From positions 620,001 through 684,000 of the forward strand of contig CAVWXT010000006.1 in the NCBI GenBank assembly GCA_963759115.1: a stretch of DNA of 64,000 bases. Reading direction: 5' to 3'. The position numbers were made by a program, and so were the translations under genes. Below are positions 28,291-38,459 of the stretch, in pieces (the first letter of the stretch is position 1; every line of letters starts with the position of its first letter). The notes below the pieces were generated by a model that searched no databases, was not told where the DNA came from, and saw only the letters and a program-made list of their open reading frames with translations. Origin of the DNA: CAVWXT01 sp963759115. Lineage in GTDB: Bacteria > Planctomycetota > Planctomycetia > Pirellulales > Thermoguttaceae.

Positions 28291-29211
28291 CTAACGCCCA
28301 GTTGCCAATCTCTTTGCCGTCTCTTCGTGGCACGGATAGCCAGCCGGTGTACCCATCAGTTGCAACCAGGGTTGCCTTGGAGCATCGCGACCGAGGAACT
28401 GTGCAATTTCGCAGCCGATGCTCACTTCCCGTGGCACCGCGCAGAGCAGTTGCACGTCCTTTGCCGCAAGGATGTCGCGCGGGGCGGCCGAGGCAAGTAT
28501 GCCGAAGTCCACGCCCTCGCGGCTGCCGCAACGGGCGCACTTGCCGTCGTCGCGCCGCCAGACCGCTGCCCGCACGGCCTCCGGGATGTATTGCTGGTCG
28601 AGGGGGCCATTGGAACCGGAGACATTCGGTCGCAGCCGATCCCGCCGCAGTTGGTCTTTTTCCTTTGTCTGCTCGAACAGCAGCGCCAGGCCCATCTCGC
28701 TGGCGTTCAGTTCCGTCGGCTTCAGCTCCCAAATCCATTTCCCAAACAGGTAGCAGGGATGATTCAACGGCCCGTTCTGCCACCAGCGCAAGGGCGTCGT
28801 TTCGCCGAGGGCCGCGTTGACGATCTTCAGGTCGGGATAGTTCTCGAACGCGTAGACCGTGTGCAGCGGCAGGTCGAGGCTGCAATGAAGGATCGCAAAC
28901 GGCGTGCGGATCGGGTGATAGCGGGCGAAGAACCGGGAAATCGGCAGGAACATCGGATCCCGCATGACGTGCTTGATCGTGTACTTGTCCCGATACGCCG
29001 CGGCAAAGTCGTCGTACTGCCGTTCGGCATTCTTCTTGCGTTCCAGCAGCTCGGCCGAGAACATCGCCTGGCTCCACCGGTCGGTCGTGTCTCGACAGGC
29101 GGCCAGCAAATGGTCGATCTGATGAAGGTACTCGGCGAACGCCGCCGACATCGGCACGTCGGGTGAATGTACGAAGCCGCCATTGTCGAGCATCGTGGTC
29201 TTGGTCGGCAC
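28291..29211 (-). CDS. Protein with C-terminal HNH-like zinc segment, likely with local frame errors
   Basis: 306 residues from GTG 29211, ten bases after GGAGG. The first ~200 residues are a helical, aromatic-rich region I do not recognise (DRWSQAMFSAELLERKKNAE, PISRFFARYHPIRTPFAIL). Then YIPEAVRAAVWRRDDGKCARCGSREGVDFG matches the front half of an HNH endonuclease domain (first CxxC and the strand before the catalytic His). Past this the expected His and the second Cys pair are missing; KDVQLLCAVPREVSIGCEIAQF keeps the spacing of the rear half, so one or two compensating indels may hide them. If intact it would be a DNA nuclease; as read it lacks the active site. Confidence 0.55.
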   Translation of the reverse strand: MPTKTTMLDNGGFVHSPDVPMSAAFAEYLHQIDHLLAACRDTTDRWSQAMFSAELLERKKNAERQYDDFAAAYRDKYTIKHVMRDPMFLPISRFFARYHPIRTPFAILHCSLDLPLHTVYAFENYPDLKIVNAALGETTPLRWWQNGPLNHPCYLFGKWIWELKPTELNASEMGLALLFEQTKEKDQLRRDRLRPNVSGSNGPLDQQYIPEAVRAAVWRRDDGKCARCGSREGVDFGILASAAPRDILAAKDVQLLCAVPREVSIGCEIAQFLGRDAPRQPWLQLMGTPAGYPCHEETAKRLATGR

Positions 29212-29329
29212 GTCTATGCACCTCCTCGGGGGGCGCCCGGACATTCTGCGCCTGCGGGGTGACACATGAATTCTAGCTCACACCTGCCCGAACCGGAGGA
29301 AAGGGACATGGGCCCCGCCCGTCCCCTCG

Positions 29330-30025
29330 GCGGAAAATGGTAGGCGGAAGCTCTGGCCGATGACCCTGCGGAGCGAGTCGGCGTCGGCCGGGACCGGTGT
29401 GCTGTTCCGGGGGCACGACCTGCTGGCGGCACACCATATACCTACGAATGACTGGCTGATTTAGCCTCTTTCGGGGGTGCCGCCGGTCGTATTGTGGGCC
29501 GCGGCGCAGCGGGCCAAGGACGGCCGCATCGTGGTGCCGGCTTCGTTGCCGGCAGATGCCGATCCGAGTCATCCCGAACAGTGGAATTGGCTGGAGTTGA
29601 CGCCGCTGCGAGCCTTGACCGGGCGATCGCACAAAGCCGACAGTCTCACCGGCTGGAACAAGGAGGGCCCGATCCAATACTGGCCGTATCCCACCTACCC
29701 TGGGTCCCTACAGGAGTTGTGTCACCCGCGCGGTACACGATTTTGAGGGTGACCAGACCTACAGCGAGAAGCGTGGGCACAACTTTGCTCTTAATACGCC
29801 TCACGAATGAGCGCCAAGGTTGATTCTGCGGCGGTACAGGACGGATTTGGGCTCTATCATCACACGTTCTTCTTCACGCCCGACGGGCAGTGGTGCGTGG
29901 TCCAACAAGGGATGGACACTGAGATCTGGCGCGGCATCGTAATCAACGGAACAAGCCACCTAATCAACCACGGCCGTAGGCCGTGGGTTTGGCCTGCCCC
30001 GCAAAGCGGGGCGGACACGTTGTGA
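29330..30025 (+). pseudogene. Degraded genes: unknown fragment followed by DUF763 fragment
   Basis: Two adjacent remnants. At about 29475-29700 the frame reads RAKDGRIVVPASLPADADP then WNWLELTPLRALTGRSHKAD and GPIQYWPYPTYPG, which is clearly once-coding but unrecognised, and is broken by stops and frame changes. At 29807-29925, MSAKVDSAAVQDGFGLYHH and TFFFTPDGQWCVVQQGM match the core of DUF763 proteins, after which the frame runs into a palindromic repeat. Neither has a ribosome site or a complete domain. Confidence 0.5.
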
Positions 30026-30228
30026 AGGCCCCATTGGGGCCGGGATTAGTAATGCGAACATCACTGACAACTTGCTCCATTTCCCTCTGGGCTCCCGACA
30101 ATCTCGCATGGGTTGCCGGCCACCCATTTCCGCCTCTGTGCCCAACCGTGCCTATTCGCACTGTGTCGGAAAGGGGCACGCCGGAACGGCTTAGCCCCCA
30201 GGGTCGCACGGCCGTAGGCCGTGGGTTT
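29969..30228. repeat. Pair of direct copies of a palindromic repeat
   Basis: CACGGCCGTAGGCCGTGGG occurs at 29969-29987 and again at 30207-30225, each followed by TTT and each itself nearly palindromic (CCACGGCC/GGCCGTGG). The first copy is followed by a second hairpin, CCCCGC/GCGGGG, at about 29997-30011. Confidence 0.7.
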
Positions 30229-30343
30229 ATTGCGTACTAAGGCTTCGTGCTAATTGCTAACTATGCCCCTGGAATATTTCCAAGTGTGGCCGCTAGCCAT
30301 TCGCTTACCCTCCCAGCCGACGCCCACGGGCGTGTGTGCCCGC

Positions 30344-31639
30344 TCAATAATCGGCGACTTTCGCGGCGCTGATCAGATCGATGAACTCCTGGTTCGATTT
30401 GAACTTCGCCAGCTTCGCGGTCAACTGCTCCATCGCATCGACCGGGTGCATGGTCGATAACGTGCGCCGCAACATCGTCACGGCCCGCAGCGTGTCCGGA
30501 GGCAGCAGCTTCTCCTCGCGGCGAGTGCCCGATTGGCTGATGTCGATGGCCGGCCAGACGCGGCGGTCGGCCAGCTTGCGATCCAGCACCAACTCCATGT
30601 TGCCGGTGCCCTTGAACTCCTGGAAGATCAACTCGTCCATGCGGCTGCCGGTATCGACCAACGCGGTGCCGACGATCGTGAGCGAGCCGCCTTCCTCGAA
30701 CAGTCGGGCCGTGGCGAAGAGTTTCTTGGGGATGTCCATGGCCTTGATATCGACGCCGCCGCTCATGGTGCGCCCGGTGTTGCCCACCCACTTGTTGAAG
30801 GCGCGGGCCAACCGGGTAATGGAATCCATGAGCATGACCACGTCCTTGCCCATTTCGGCCAGCCGCTTGCAGCGCTCGACGACCAGTTGGGAGAGCCGCA
30901 CGTGGCTTTCGACGTCGCGGTCGAGGCTGCTGGCGACGACTTCGCCCCGGACCGCCCGTTTCATGTCGGTGACTTCCTCCGGCCGCTCGTCGATCAGCAA
31001 CACGATCAGCTTGACCTCGGGGAAGTTCGTGGCGATGCCGAGGCTGATGTGCTGCAAGAGAATGGTCTTGCCGGTGCGGGGCGGAGCGACGATCAAGGCC
31101 CGCTGGCCTTTGCCCAAGGGCGTCAGGAGGTCCATCACCCGCGTCGTCAGCGGCTCGGGGCCAACCTCCAACTTCAGCCAAGACTCGGGGTTGATGGGCG
31201 TCAGTTCGTCGAACGTCTTGACGTTCTTGTACTCGTCGGGAGGCATGCCGTCGACGTCGGTGATTTCCCGCAGCCGCGGCCCCTGTTGCCGCCGACCGGC
31301 TTGCACCATCCCATTGATGATTAACCCTTCCCGAAGCCCATACTTCTCGATCATGCTGCCGGGAACGAAGGGATCGGTCAGTTCCCGCATGTAGTTGTTG
31401 TTGGGATCGCGGAGGAACCCGTAGCCGTTGGGGTGCAGTTCCAGCACGCCGGTGCCCGGCTCGACGGGGCCTGGCTCGCCGTTATCGACGGGCTCGACGT
31501 TCCGACTGTCGCCATTGTTGGCCGACGGATGGTACTGCCGCGAACTGTGGGGGCGATAGTGGTTGCCCCCGCGTTGGTTCCCGCCCGGTGGTCCACCACG
31601 GCCGCGTGGGCGGCCTTTTTTCCTCTTGCCCATTTCCAT
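30344..31639 (-). CDS. rho: Transcription termination factor Rho
   Basis: 431 residues. Hexameric RNA-dependent ATPase that ends transcription. An Arg/Gly-rich, probably disordered N-terminus (residues 1-65) precedes the cold-shock-like RNA-binding domain (GVLELHPNGYGFLRDP, 64-79) and the RecA-like core: Walker A APPRTGKT at 185-192, LLIDERPEEVTDM, Walker B VVMLMDSITRLARAF, Q-loop region NTGRTMSGGVD, and the arginine-finger strand GTGNMELVLDRKLADRR. Walker A has Arg-Thr where E. coli has Lys-Ala. Unbroken, and monocistronic as far as seen. ATG at 31639 is followed by another at 31633; neither has a strong ribosome site. Confidence 0.96.
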   Translation of the reverse strand: MEMGKRKKGRPRGRGGPPGGNQRGGNHYRPHSSRQYHPSANNGDSRNVEPVDNGEPGPVEPGTGVLELHPNGYGFLRDPNNNYMRELTDPFVPGSMIEKYGLREGLIINGMVQAGRRQQGPRLREITDVDGMPPDEYKNVKTFDELTPINPESWLKLEVGPEPLTTRVMDLLTPLGKGQRALIVAPPRTGKTILLQHISLGIATNFPEVKLIVLLIDERPEEVTDMKRAVRGEVVASSLDRDVESHVRLSQLVVERCKRLAEMGKDVVMLMDSITRLARAFNKWVGNTGRTMSGGVDIKAMDIPKKLFATARLFEEGGSLTIVGTALVDTGSRMDELIFQEFKGTGNMELVLDRKLADRRVWPAIDISQSGTRREEKLLPPDTLRAVTMLRRTLSTMHPVDAMEQLTAKLAKFKSNQEFIDLISAAKVADY

Positions 31640-32326
31640 ATCGTAAGGGCGGTCTCTAGTTTCCCGGTGGGAGCATCGAGCGAGACCGCAATTGGAGCCA
31701 TCCCAAGCTACAGAAATAGACGCCCGTCTTGGGAACCGGGCATCCCATGTAAAGAAGCCACTTTGCGTTGCGCGGCGAAGACCGCCGGACTGTTGCGCAG
31801 ACCACGCTCACGCAGCACTCGGGGAGCGTCGTCACTCACGACCCGAAACGGAATCTGCTTGCTTTTTCGCAGGCGTACGACCAACCTTGGTCACCCCACC
31901 GGCAACGACCACCCATCGGTCAAGGGCAGAAAGCTTGGGTCGAGAGGCGTCTTATCGTCCTTCGCCGGGAGCAATCCCTTTCGCGAGGCGGCCTAATGAT
32001 TCAAGATCTTAGGCCGAAAAGCGCCTACCTGCAAGGCAGAACTCAAACAACGGTTATCTTAACCACGCGGAGACTTATGTCAAGTCTTTTGGGAGCGTTC
32101 CGCATCCGAAAGCACACCGCATCCCAAAGCTCACTGCCTAATCATACAACGCCTCGTCAATCGTGGCAAGCGGAACAGCCCCAATTTGGCAGAATTGTTC
32201 GGAATAATCGGCAATTCTGGCATAGGCGTCACAGTTTCACACGACTTCCCGCCCACCGGCTTCCGATAACAAACTGACGACGCTGGGTGTCCGGACGTCA
32301 GTATCCTATGCGCGAGGTGGGGTAAA
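31640..32326. other. Non-coding stretch between divergent rho and thioredoxin/YHS gene
   Basis: 687 bases without a convincing gene. It must carry the rho promoter/leader on the minus strand. A short inverted repeat lies at 32187-32197 / 32212-32222 (TGGCAGAATTG and CAATTCTGGCA, one mismatch), about 105 bases upstream of the plus-strand gene, and may be an operator. Confidence 0.45.
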
Positions 32327-33839
32327 ATGTGGAACAAAACTGGTTTGCTCGGACTTGCGGCGACGATTCTGCTACTACCATCGGCTGGTTCAGCGCAACC
32401 ACCCGCTCGATGGGAAGCTAACCTCGAAAGTGCCCAGCGCGTGGCCGGGCAGACGAATCGCCTGGTGCTGATCGAGTTTTCGACCCCGTCGTGCGTTTAC
32501 TGCCGACGCTTGGAGGCTGAGGTCTTCGACCAGCCGGCGGTCGCCGCCCAACTGACGCCCAACTACGTGCTGGTGAAGATCAACCCCGACTACTTCCCGT
32601 CCACCGCAGCGCAATTTCACGTGACCGGCCTGCCCACCACCGTGATTGTCACCCCGCAAGGCCAGGTGCTGGAGACGGTACGGGGACGGGTCGAGGCGGC
32701 CGACTACGTGGCCCAGCTCAATCGCGTCGCGGCCAGAGCGAATCAGCGCGGGGGCGCGGTTCTTGCGCAACTGCCCGGCAGCGCAGCGCCACCCGCGGCA
32801 ACCCAACCCGCTCCCACTCAGGGTCCGCCTCGTAACAGCTACGACAACCGTTCCGCCGACCTTGGCCGACGCAACCAGGCATCGCCGGCGGCGCCAATGT
32901 CCCCGCCATCGTACGCATCGCCGGGGGCGGCATCCGCGCAACCTGCGCCAAGCTACGGGCAGCCGTCGCCGAGCTACGCACCGTCGCAGCCGAGCTACGT
33001 GCAACCATCGCCGAGTTATGCACAACCCGCGCCAGGCTATGGGCAGCCGTCGCCAGGCTATGCTGCGTCCCAGCCGGGCTACGGACAGCCGTCACCGAGT
33101 TACGCGCAGCCATCGCCAAGCAGCCCACAGTCGTCGCCAAGCTACGCCCAACCTTCGCCAAGCTACGGTCAGCCGTCACCGAGCTATGCCCAGGCCCAGC
33201 CGGGCTACGGGCAGCCGGCGCCGAACTACGGGCCACCGTCGTCGACCTCAGTGCCGCCAGCCGGAACACTGTCCGCAGCGCCGGGTGGTGCGCGGGCCTA
33301 TCCCCCGTCGCAGCCGCCGATGAACGCGCCGGCGGCCCAGGGACAGCCGCCGGTCGCAGCCACCGCAGGGCCAGCGTATGGCGCGCAATCGCCGCCGATG
33401 TTGGCCCGCCAATCGAATGGGCCCCGCGCCGGCCGGTCCCATCGCGCAGCCGCCCACCGGAAACCCGGCCTTCGGATTGGACGGATTCTGTCCGGTCTCG
33501 CTTATGGAGAAGCAGCAGTGGGTTCCGGGCGATCCTCGCTGGGGTATGACTCATCGCGGACGGACCTATCTATTTGCCGGTCCCGAGGAGCAAGCCCGCT
33601 TCGCCAAAGACCCCGACCGCTACGCGCCGGTCGTCTCGGGCAACGACGTCGTCCTGGCGACCGAGCAGGGCCAGACGGTCTCCGGCATGCGCGAGCACGG
33701 CGTGTTCTTCGGCAGCCGGGTGTACCTGTTCTCCAGCGAAGACACGTTGAAGAAGTTCGCCGAGAATCCCAATCTCTACGCGAACCAGGCGCTGGAGGCG
33801 CTCCGCTCGGGCGCTTACCCGGGCAGACAACTCCGCTAG
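32327..33839 (+). CDS. Secreted thioredoxin-fold protein with PSYxQ-repeat linker and two YHS-like domains, frameshifted near 33425
   Basis: About 503 residues. Start at ATG 32327 after GAGGTGGGG, with signal peptide MWNKTGLLGLAATILLLPSA. Residues 25-135 are a thioredoxin-like domain with FSTPSCVYCRRLEAEVF (CxxC variant CVYC) and the cis-Pro in VTGLPTTVIV. Residues 160-365 are a disordered linker built of repeats such as PSYGQPSPSYAQ. One extra C near 33425 shifts frame; the tail continues APAGPIAQPPTGNPAFGLDG and FCPVSLMEKQQWVPGDPRW. There follow two YHS-like modules: TYLFAGPEEQARFAKDPDRYAP and GVFFGSRVYLFSSEDTLKKF. YHS modules bind metals or heavy-metal-linked cofactors; a role in periplasmic redox or metal handling is inference. 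Confidence 0.8.
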
Positions 33840-33912
33840 GTCGTCGATCCGGTCTCTTGCTGCGCTACTGGCATCTGCTGCGGGAAGTTGCTAGACTCGC
33901 GACAAGTGAGTC

Positions 33913-33930
33913 GATCCGGTCGGCGACTGG
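33913..33930. repeat. Second copy of GGCGACTGGAGTCGC palindrome core
   Basis: The core GGCGACTGGAGTCGC found in the long palindrome at 10857-10996 recurs here alone, upstream of the transporter gene. Confidence 0.6.
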
Positions 33931-34009
33931 AGTCGCTGTTGGCAATCTCCCCGCAGGGATTCTCAACGGACTGTCATCCCTGCTCGACGCAGAAAGGGAT
34001 GTGGCGCGC

Positions 34010-35266
34010 ATGGAATCGATCAAGAATCGCGGCGTACAGGTCACGCTGGCTGCCGTGGGCATCAACCTGGCCCTGGGAATCCTCTATACCTGGAGCGTCT
34101 TCAGCAAGCTGATACCGGAGGATTGGGGCTGGAGCGAGGCCGACAAGTCGCTGCCGTACGCTGTGGCGTGCCTCGTGTTCAGCCTGATGATGGTGCCGGC
34201 AGGGAGATTGCAGGATCGCATTGGGCCGCGATTCGTGGCCACCTTCGGCGGACTCTTGGTGGGGCTGGGCATGGTTTTGGCCAGTTTCACCACGACCTTC
34301 ATCGGATATATGATCGGCTTCGGCGTGCTGGCAGGGGCGGGGATCGGCTTCGGCTACGCCTCGGCCACGCCGCCGGCCGTGAAGTGGTTTCCGGCCGCCC
34401 GAACCGGCATGATCGCGGGGATCGTGGTATCGGGCTTTGGTCTGTCGCCGGTCTACGCGGCGCCGCTGACAAAATGGATGATCGCCAAAGAAGGAGGTCT
34501 CGGCCTGGGCCTTCCCAACACGGTATTCATTCTGGGGATTGCCTTCCTGGTGATTGTCGTGCTGTTGTCCCAACTACTGGCGGCGCCGCCGAAAGGATAC
34601 GTGCCGGGAAACGCCGGCAAACCGGCGGCCCCGACTTCCGAAAACCAGAAGAAAGAAGAGTTCAGCCCCAAGGAGATGATGGGCACGATCCAGTTCTACC
34701 TCTTGTGGTTCATGTATGCCTGCGGCGCTGGCGCCGGGCTGATGATTATCAGCAAGCTTGCCAAGATCGGAGAAGAACAAGCCGGCTTCGAGCAAGGCGC
34801 CATCCTCGTGGCCGCCATGGCCGTGGGCAACGGCGTGGGACGCATCGTGACCGGCTCGCTCTCCGACAAGTTGGGCCGACGGAACACGGTCTTGGGTTGC
34901 TTCATCATTCAGGCGTGTCTGATGGTGATCTTGTCGCTGGTCGCCAAAGACTCGATCCTGGCCAATGTCTACGTGCTGGTCGTTCTCTCGGCCCTGTTGG
35001 GCGCAAATTACGGCGCCAACCTCGCCGTATTCCCGTCGATCGCCAAAGGCTATTTCGGCCTGAAGAATTTCGGCGTGAACTACGGACTGCTATTCACGGC
35101 TTGGGGCGCGGGCGGGTTCCTGTTGCCCCTGTTGGCCGGCTACTTGCACGATCGCTACAACGCCTTCACCTACGCCTACTACACGGCCGCTGGATTCCTC
35201 GTCCTCGCCGCCGTCATCACGTTGGTGGTCAAGCCGCCGCACGTTCTGCACGAACCGACCGCTTGA
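34010..35266 (+). CDS. Major facilitator transporter, OxlT-like (oxalate/formate antiporter family)
   Basis: 418 residues from ATG 34010, after AGAAAGGGA. Twelve hydrophobic segments are visible in two bundles of six. The OxlT-type start VTLAAVGINLALGILYTWSVF, the loop PAGRLQDRIGPR and GAGIGFGYASATPPAVKWFP are characteristic of the family; the second half has SDKLGRRNTVLG and AVFPSIAKGYFG. It should exchange carboxylates such as oxalate and formate, or other monocarboxylates, across the inner membrane; the substrate is not determined. It stands alone in its orientation and is about 170 bases downstream of the YHS protein. Confidence 0.88.
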   Translation: MESIKNRGVQVTLAAVGINLALGILYTWSVFSKLIPEDWGWSEADKSLPYAVACLVFSLMMVPAGRLQDRIGPRFVATFGGLLVGLGMVLASFTTTFIGYMIGFGVLAGAGIGFGYASATPPAVKWFPAARTGMIAGIVVSGFGLSPVYAAPLTKWMIAKEGGLGLGLPNTVFILGIAFLVIVVLLSQLLAAPPKGYVPGNAGKPAAPTSENQKKEEFSPKEMMGTIQFYLLWFMYACGAGAGLMIISKLAKIGEEQAGFEQGAILVAAMAVGNGVGRIVTGSLSDKLGRRNTVLGCFIIQACLMVILSLVAKDSILANVYVLVVLSALLGANYGANLAVFPSIAKGYFGLKNFGVNYGLLFTAWGAGGFLLPLLAGYLHDRYNAFTYAYYTAAGFLVLAAVITLVVKPPHVLHEPTA

Positions 35267-35454
35267 GTCCGGCGAGCCCGGCGGCATGCCGGCATCGGCG
35301 GTTGCCTTCTGGCGGAGCGCTCACTATCATACTGGCTGATCGTACGCCCCCCCGGGACCGCAGCTCCGGGAGCGTCTTGAAATATGCAGGAACATCTTGG
35401 AGTACGCAGCGGCGTTCCGAAGCACCTGCGATACTCCGTTGAAACTCAATCACG

Positions 35455-35477
35455 CCCCGGGACCGTGGTCCCCGGGG
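35455..35477 (+). promoter_or_regulatory. Hairpin just upstream of a ribosome binding site
   Basis: Arms CCCCGGGACC (35455-35464) and GGTCCCCGGGG (35467-35477) can pair. The 3' arm abuts the AGGGAG ribosome site of the gene at 35490, so the stem could limit translation initiation. Confidence 0.4.
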
Positions 35478-35489
35478 AGGGAGCTAGCG

Positions 35490-38262
35490 ATGAGCAAGAA
35501 AAGACGCCTGACCGCGTGGACTAGTCTCGCAACGCTGCTAGCGACGGCATGGTGCGCCTCGCCCGCCTCCGCTCAGATCCGCTTTGATATCCAGCGGGCC
35601 GCGAGCCGCCCTGAGGCCGAGGCCGTGGTCGATCCCGCCCAGCCATTCGGCGTGGGGCGGATCACGTTCGAGCTGCCTGCGGAGATGCTGCCCGAGCCGC
35701 TGGGTCTGGAGGGAATCGGCCTGAGCGAGAAGGACGGCCGCGTGCTGTATCCGGCCCTCGACAATCCGGCCTTCGCCAAACGCATGAAGGAATTGCTCGA
35801 AGGCAACACCCCGCTGACTACCGGCGGGCCGGTGCGCGAGCAGGTCGGCGGACTGCTGCGAGGCATCCTCGACCGGCCGCCGCGGGCCACCTTGTATTTT
35901 CTCTTCCGCGATGCGAAGCCGCTGGAGCTGTCGCTCGAAGCCCGTTTGTCGATGCGGCTCGGTCCCCTCGCGCCGCGCAACGATCCGGCCGCCCACCGGC
36001 GGCTGCTGCAACTGTGGTGGCAGCAGTATGCCAAGCCGGCCTCGGTGCTCGAGCCGAAATCGGACTATCCGCCCGTGGTCGACAATTATCTGACGACGAC
36101 CCTGGCTCGGCGGCTGAACCTCCGCCTGCCGCAAGAAAAGCAGACCAAGCCTGCCAATGCCGAACTGCGGCACGAAGTGGGTTTCAACTTGGGGACGGAG
36201 TCGCTCCGCCTGGCGATGCAGCAGGACCGCATCCTGGGGTTGAACAATCTGAACTTGCCGGCCGATCAGCCGCTGCCCGAACCGTTGGACTCGCCGGCGT
36301 TGGAAGTGCCGGAGCCGGCGGCGGAAGTCCAGGTCGAGCCCATTGCCCTGCGCGTGCCGGCCGAATGTTTCTACGTGCGATTCGGCAGCTTCAGCAACTT
36401 CCTCTGGCTGCAAGACACTCTGGCCAAGTGGGGCGGCGACGCCCAGAACCTGATCGCCCTGCGCGGCCTCGACCGCGACATCAGCGGCCGCATGGAGAAG
36501 CAACTCGTGCTGAAGCAGACCGTGCTCTCGCGGATGCTGGGCGACACGATTGTCGCCGACGTGGCCATCATCGGCACCGACATGTTCTTCCGCGAAGGGG
36601 CTTCCTACGGACTCCTCTTCCACGCCCGCAACAACTTCGGTCTGTCGACCAATCTCGGCCAGCAACGGCTGGAGCGGATCAATGCGGGCGGCGTGACGGA
36701 ACAGAAGATCAAGATTGCCGACCACACGGTTTCGTACCTGGCTTCGCCCGATGGAACGGTTCGCTCGTACTACGTGGTGGACGGGGATTTTCACCTGGTG
36801 ACCACGTCGCAGGCGCTGGTGGCCCGCTTCCTCGCCACGTCCGCGGGCGAGCGGGCGTTGGGCGCGTCGCGGGAGTTCCGCCACGCCCGGAGCATCATGC
36901 CGCTGGGTCGCGGCGACACCGTCTGGCTCTATCTTTCCGACGCCTTCTTCCGCAACATCACCGGACCGCACTACCGCTTGGAAATGGCGCGGCGGTTGCA
37001 AGCCGTGGCCGACGTGGAACTGGTGCAATTGGCCAAGCTGACGGCCGCCACCGAGGGCAAGCCGGGCGCCACCGTCGAACAACTCATGGCCGCCAGCCTG
37101 TTGCCGCCCGAGTTCGGTCCGCTGCCCGGCGGCAGCCGCGCCGTGTTGGATGGCGGCGAGGTGTACGACAGCGTGCGCGGCCGGCGCGGGGCGTTCTTGC
37201 CCGTCGGCGACGTGCCGGTCGACAAAGTCACCGCGGCCGAAGTGACCGAGTACAACCGGTTTGCCGAGTTCTACCGGGCCCAGTGGGGACGGATGGATCC
37301 GGTCATCGCCGGCGTCAAACGCAACGCGCTCAAGGAGAACCGCGAGCAGGTGGTGGTGGACGTGCTGATGAGCCCCTTCGCTCCGCAGCACTTCAACGTG
37401 CTGAAGCAATGGCTGGGACCGGCCGTTGTCGAGCGGCTGGCCCCCATCCCCGGCGACATGGCCGCGATGGAACTGTCGCTGGCCCAGCAGCACGTCTTTG
37501 CCGGCCTGCGAGACATGGGGCCACAGGCGGCGGCCGGCGCAGCGCAGCGCCGGCGGGCCGGCGCAATCGCCTTGGAACGCCCCGCTGCTGCAATTGGCCG
37601 GCTTGGGGCGGATCCGCGACTTCCTGGTGGGTTACGTGGGCACGACCGGCCAATTGGGAGTCCTCAGCGTCTTCAACATCGGCATTCCGCCGCAATCCGA
37701 TCCGGCCGGCTATGCCGGTTCGTTCCTGGGCGGCTGGCGGCGGCAGTACGGCCCGTTCACCCTCTTCTCGTTCCAGCGCGACGTGTTGGAAACGGTGGCG
37801 CCGCAACTCCGCTTCGAGCCGGGCCAACGTCCGGCCCAAGTGCGGTTGCACGTGGGCGACGTCTCCCACGCCCGGATCACACCCATGCTGAACGATCTGG
37901 GCTATGGCCACACGCGGGAGACCTCGCTGAACAACCTTCGTTTCCTCCGCGACCTGGACCGGCAACTCCACGTGCCGCCGGCCGCCTGCCGCGAGGCGGC
38001 CGAGTTCCTGTTGGACGCCAGGCTGATCTGCCCGTTGGGTGGGCAATACGAACTGCGCGAGGTCAGCGGCGGTTCGGCGCGTTGGACGTCCACCGCCCTG
38101 GCGCCCACACAGCCCGGCGGCCTGTTGGGAGTTCACGCCCCGGAGGATTACCAGTCGCCGCCGTTGAGTTGGTTTCGCGGCCTCGATCTCGACGCCACGA
38201 TGACCGAGAAGACCACCTCGGCCCACGCCGAGATCATCATGCAGATGCCGGCGAAGAAGTGA
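35490..38262 (+). CDS. Large secreted protein of unknown function, frameshifted near 37540
   Basis: About 923 residues. Start at ATG 35490 after GGGGAGGGAG; signal peptide MSKKRRLTAWTSLATLLATA cleaved near ASA. No domain is recognised. Notable segments are YVRFGSFSNFLWLQDTLAKW, DRDISGRMEKQLVLKQ, VADVAIIGTDMFFREG and MPLGRGDTVWLYLSDAFF, a mixed alpha/beta protein. The frame breaks in the GC-rich run at 37530-37560; it resumes as GPAQSPWNAPLLQLAGLG and ends HAEIIMQMPAKK. Proteins like this appear widespread in planctomycetes, but that rests on memory of their general style, not on a match. Probably periplasmic. Confidence 0.65.
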
Positions 38263-38412
38263 GCGATTGCGACGAGCGGCTCATCTCAATTGATTTGATG
38301 GGTGCGACGCTGGCAGCGCTACGGCAGCGGGTGCAGAACATGAGGATGAGGTTGTGTTGAGAATGTGGCGGCTTTTCCGATAGAGGTAGGGAGGCCGCAT
38401 TGGGTTGCGGCC

Positions 38413-38459
38413 CCCCTCCCTCCGAACCGGACTGGCGGATTTCCCGCATCCGGCTCTCC
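38413..38459 (-). ncRNA. Group II intron domain V
   Basis: On the minus strand the sequence runs GAGAGCCGGATGCGGGAAAT and then CCGCCAGTCCGGTTCGGAGG: a stem with AGCCGGA/TCCGGTT arms, a catalytic-triad-like AGC and a GAAA-type tip, the classic shape of bacterial intron domain V. Confidence 0.8.

Larger units (their letters stand above)
29212..30343. other. Gene-poor stretch with coding remnants and repeats
   Basis: About 1.1 kb without an intact gene. It holds degraded plus-strand coding remnants (about 29330-30025, listed separately) and two copies of a palindromic repeat. The rest, including 30230-30343 downstream of rho, shows nothing recognisable. Confidence 0.5.

Noticed and set aside
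32187..32222. TGGCAGAATTG read as a sigma-54 promoter
   Set aside because: Spacing between the GG and GC elements does not fit; noted only as a possible operator.
32930..33240. Periodic DNA resembling a tandem or CRISPR-like array
   Set aside because: The period is coding (PSYxQ repeats), has no spacers, and varies at synonymous positions.
32327..35266. Apparent 979-residue fusion of thioredoxin protein and transporter
   Set aside because: It arises because the frameshift near 33425 puts the frame in phase with the separate transporter gene, which has its own ribosome site at 33991 and start at 34010.
37520..37575. GCCGGCGCAGCGC-rich run in the large secreted gene as a palindromic insertion
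   Set aside because: The run coincides with a frameshift and is too low in complexity to define arms with confidence.
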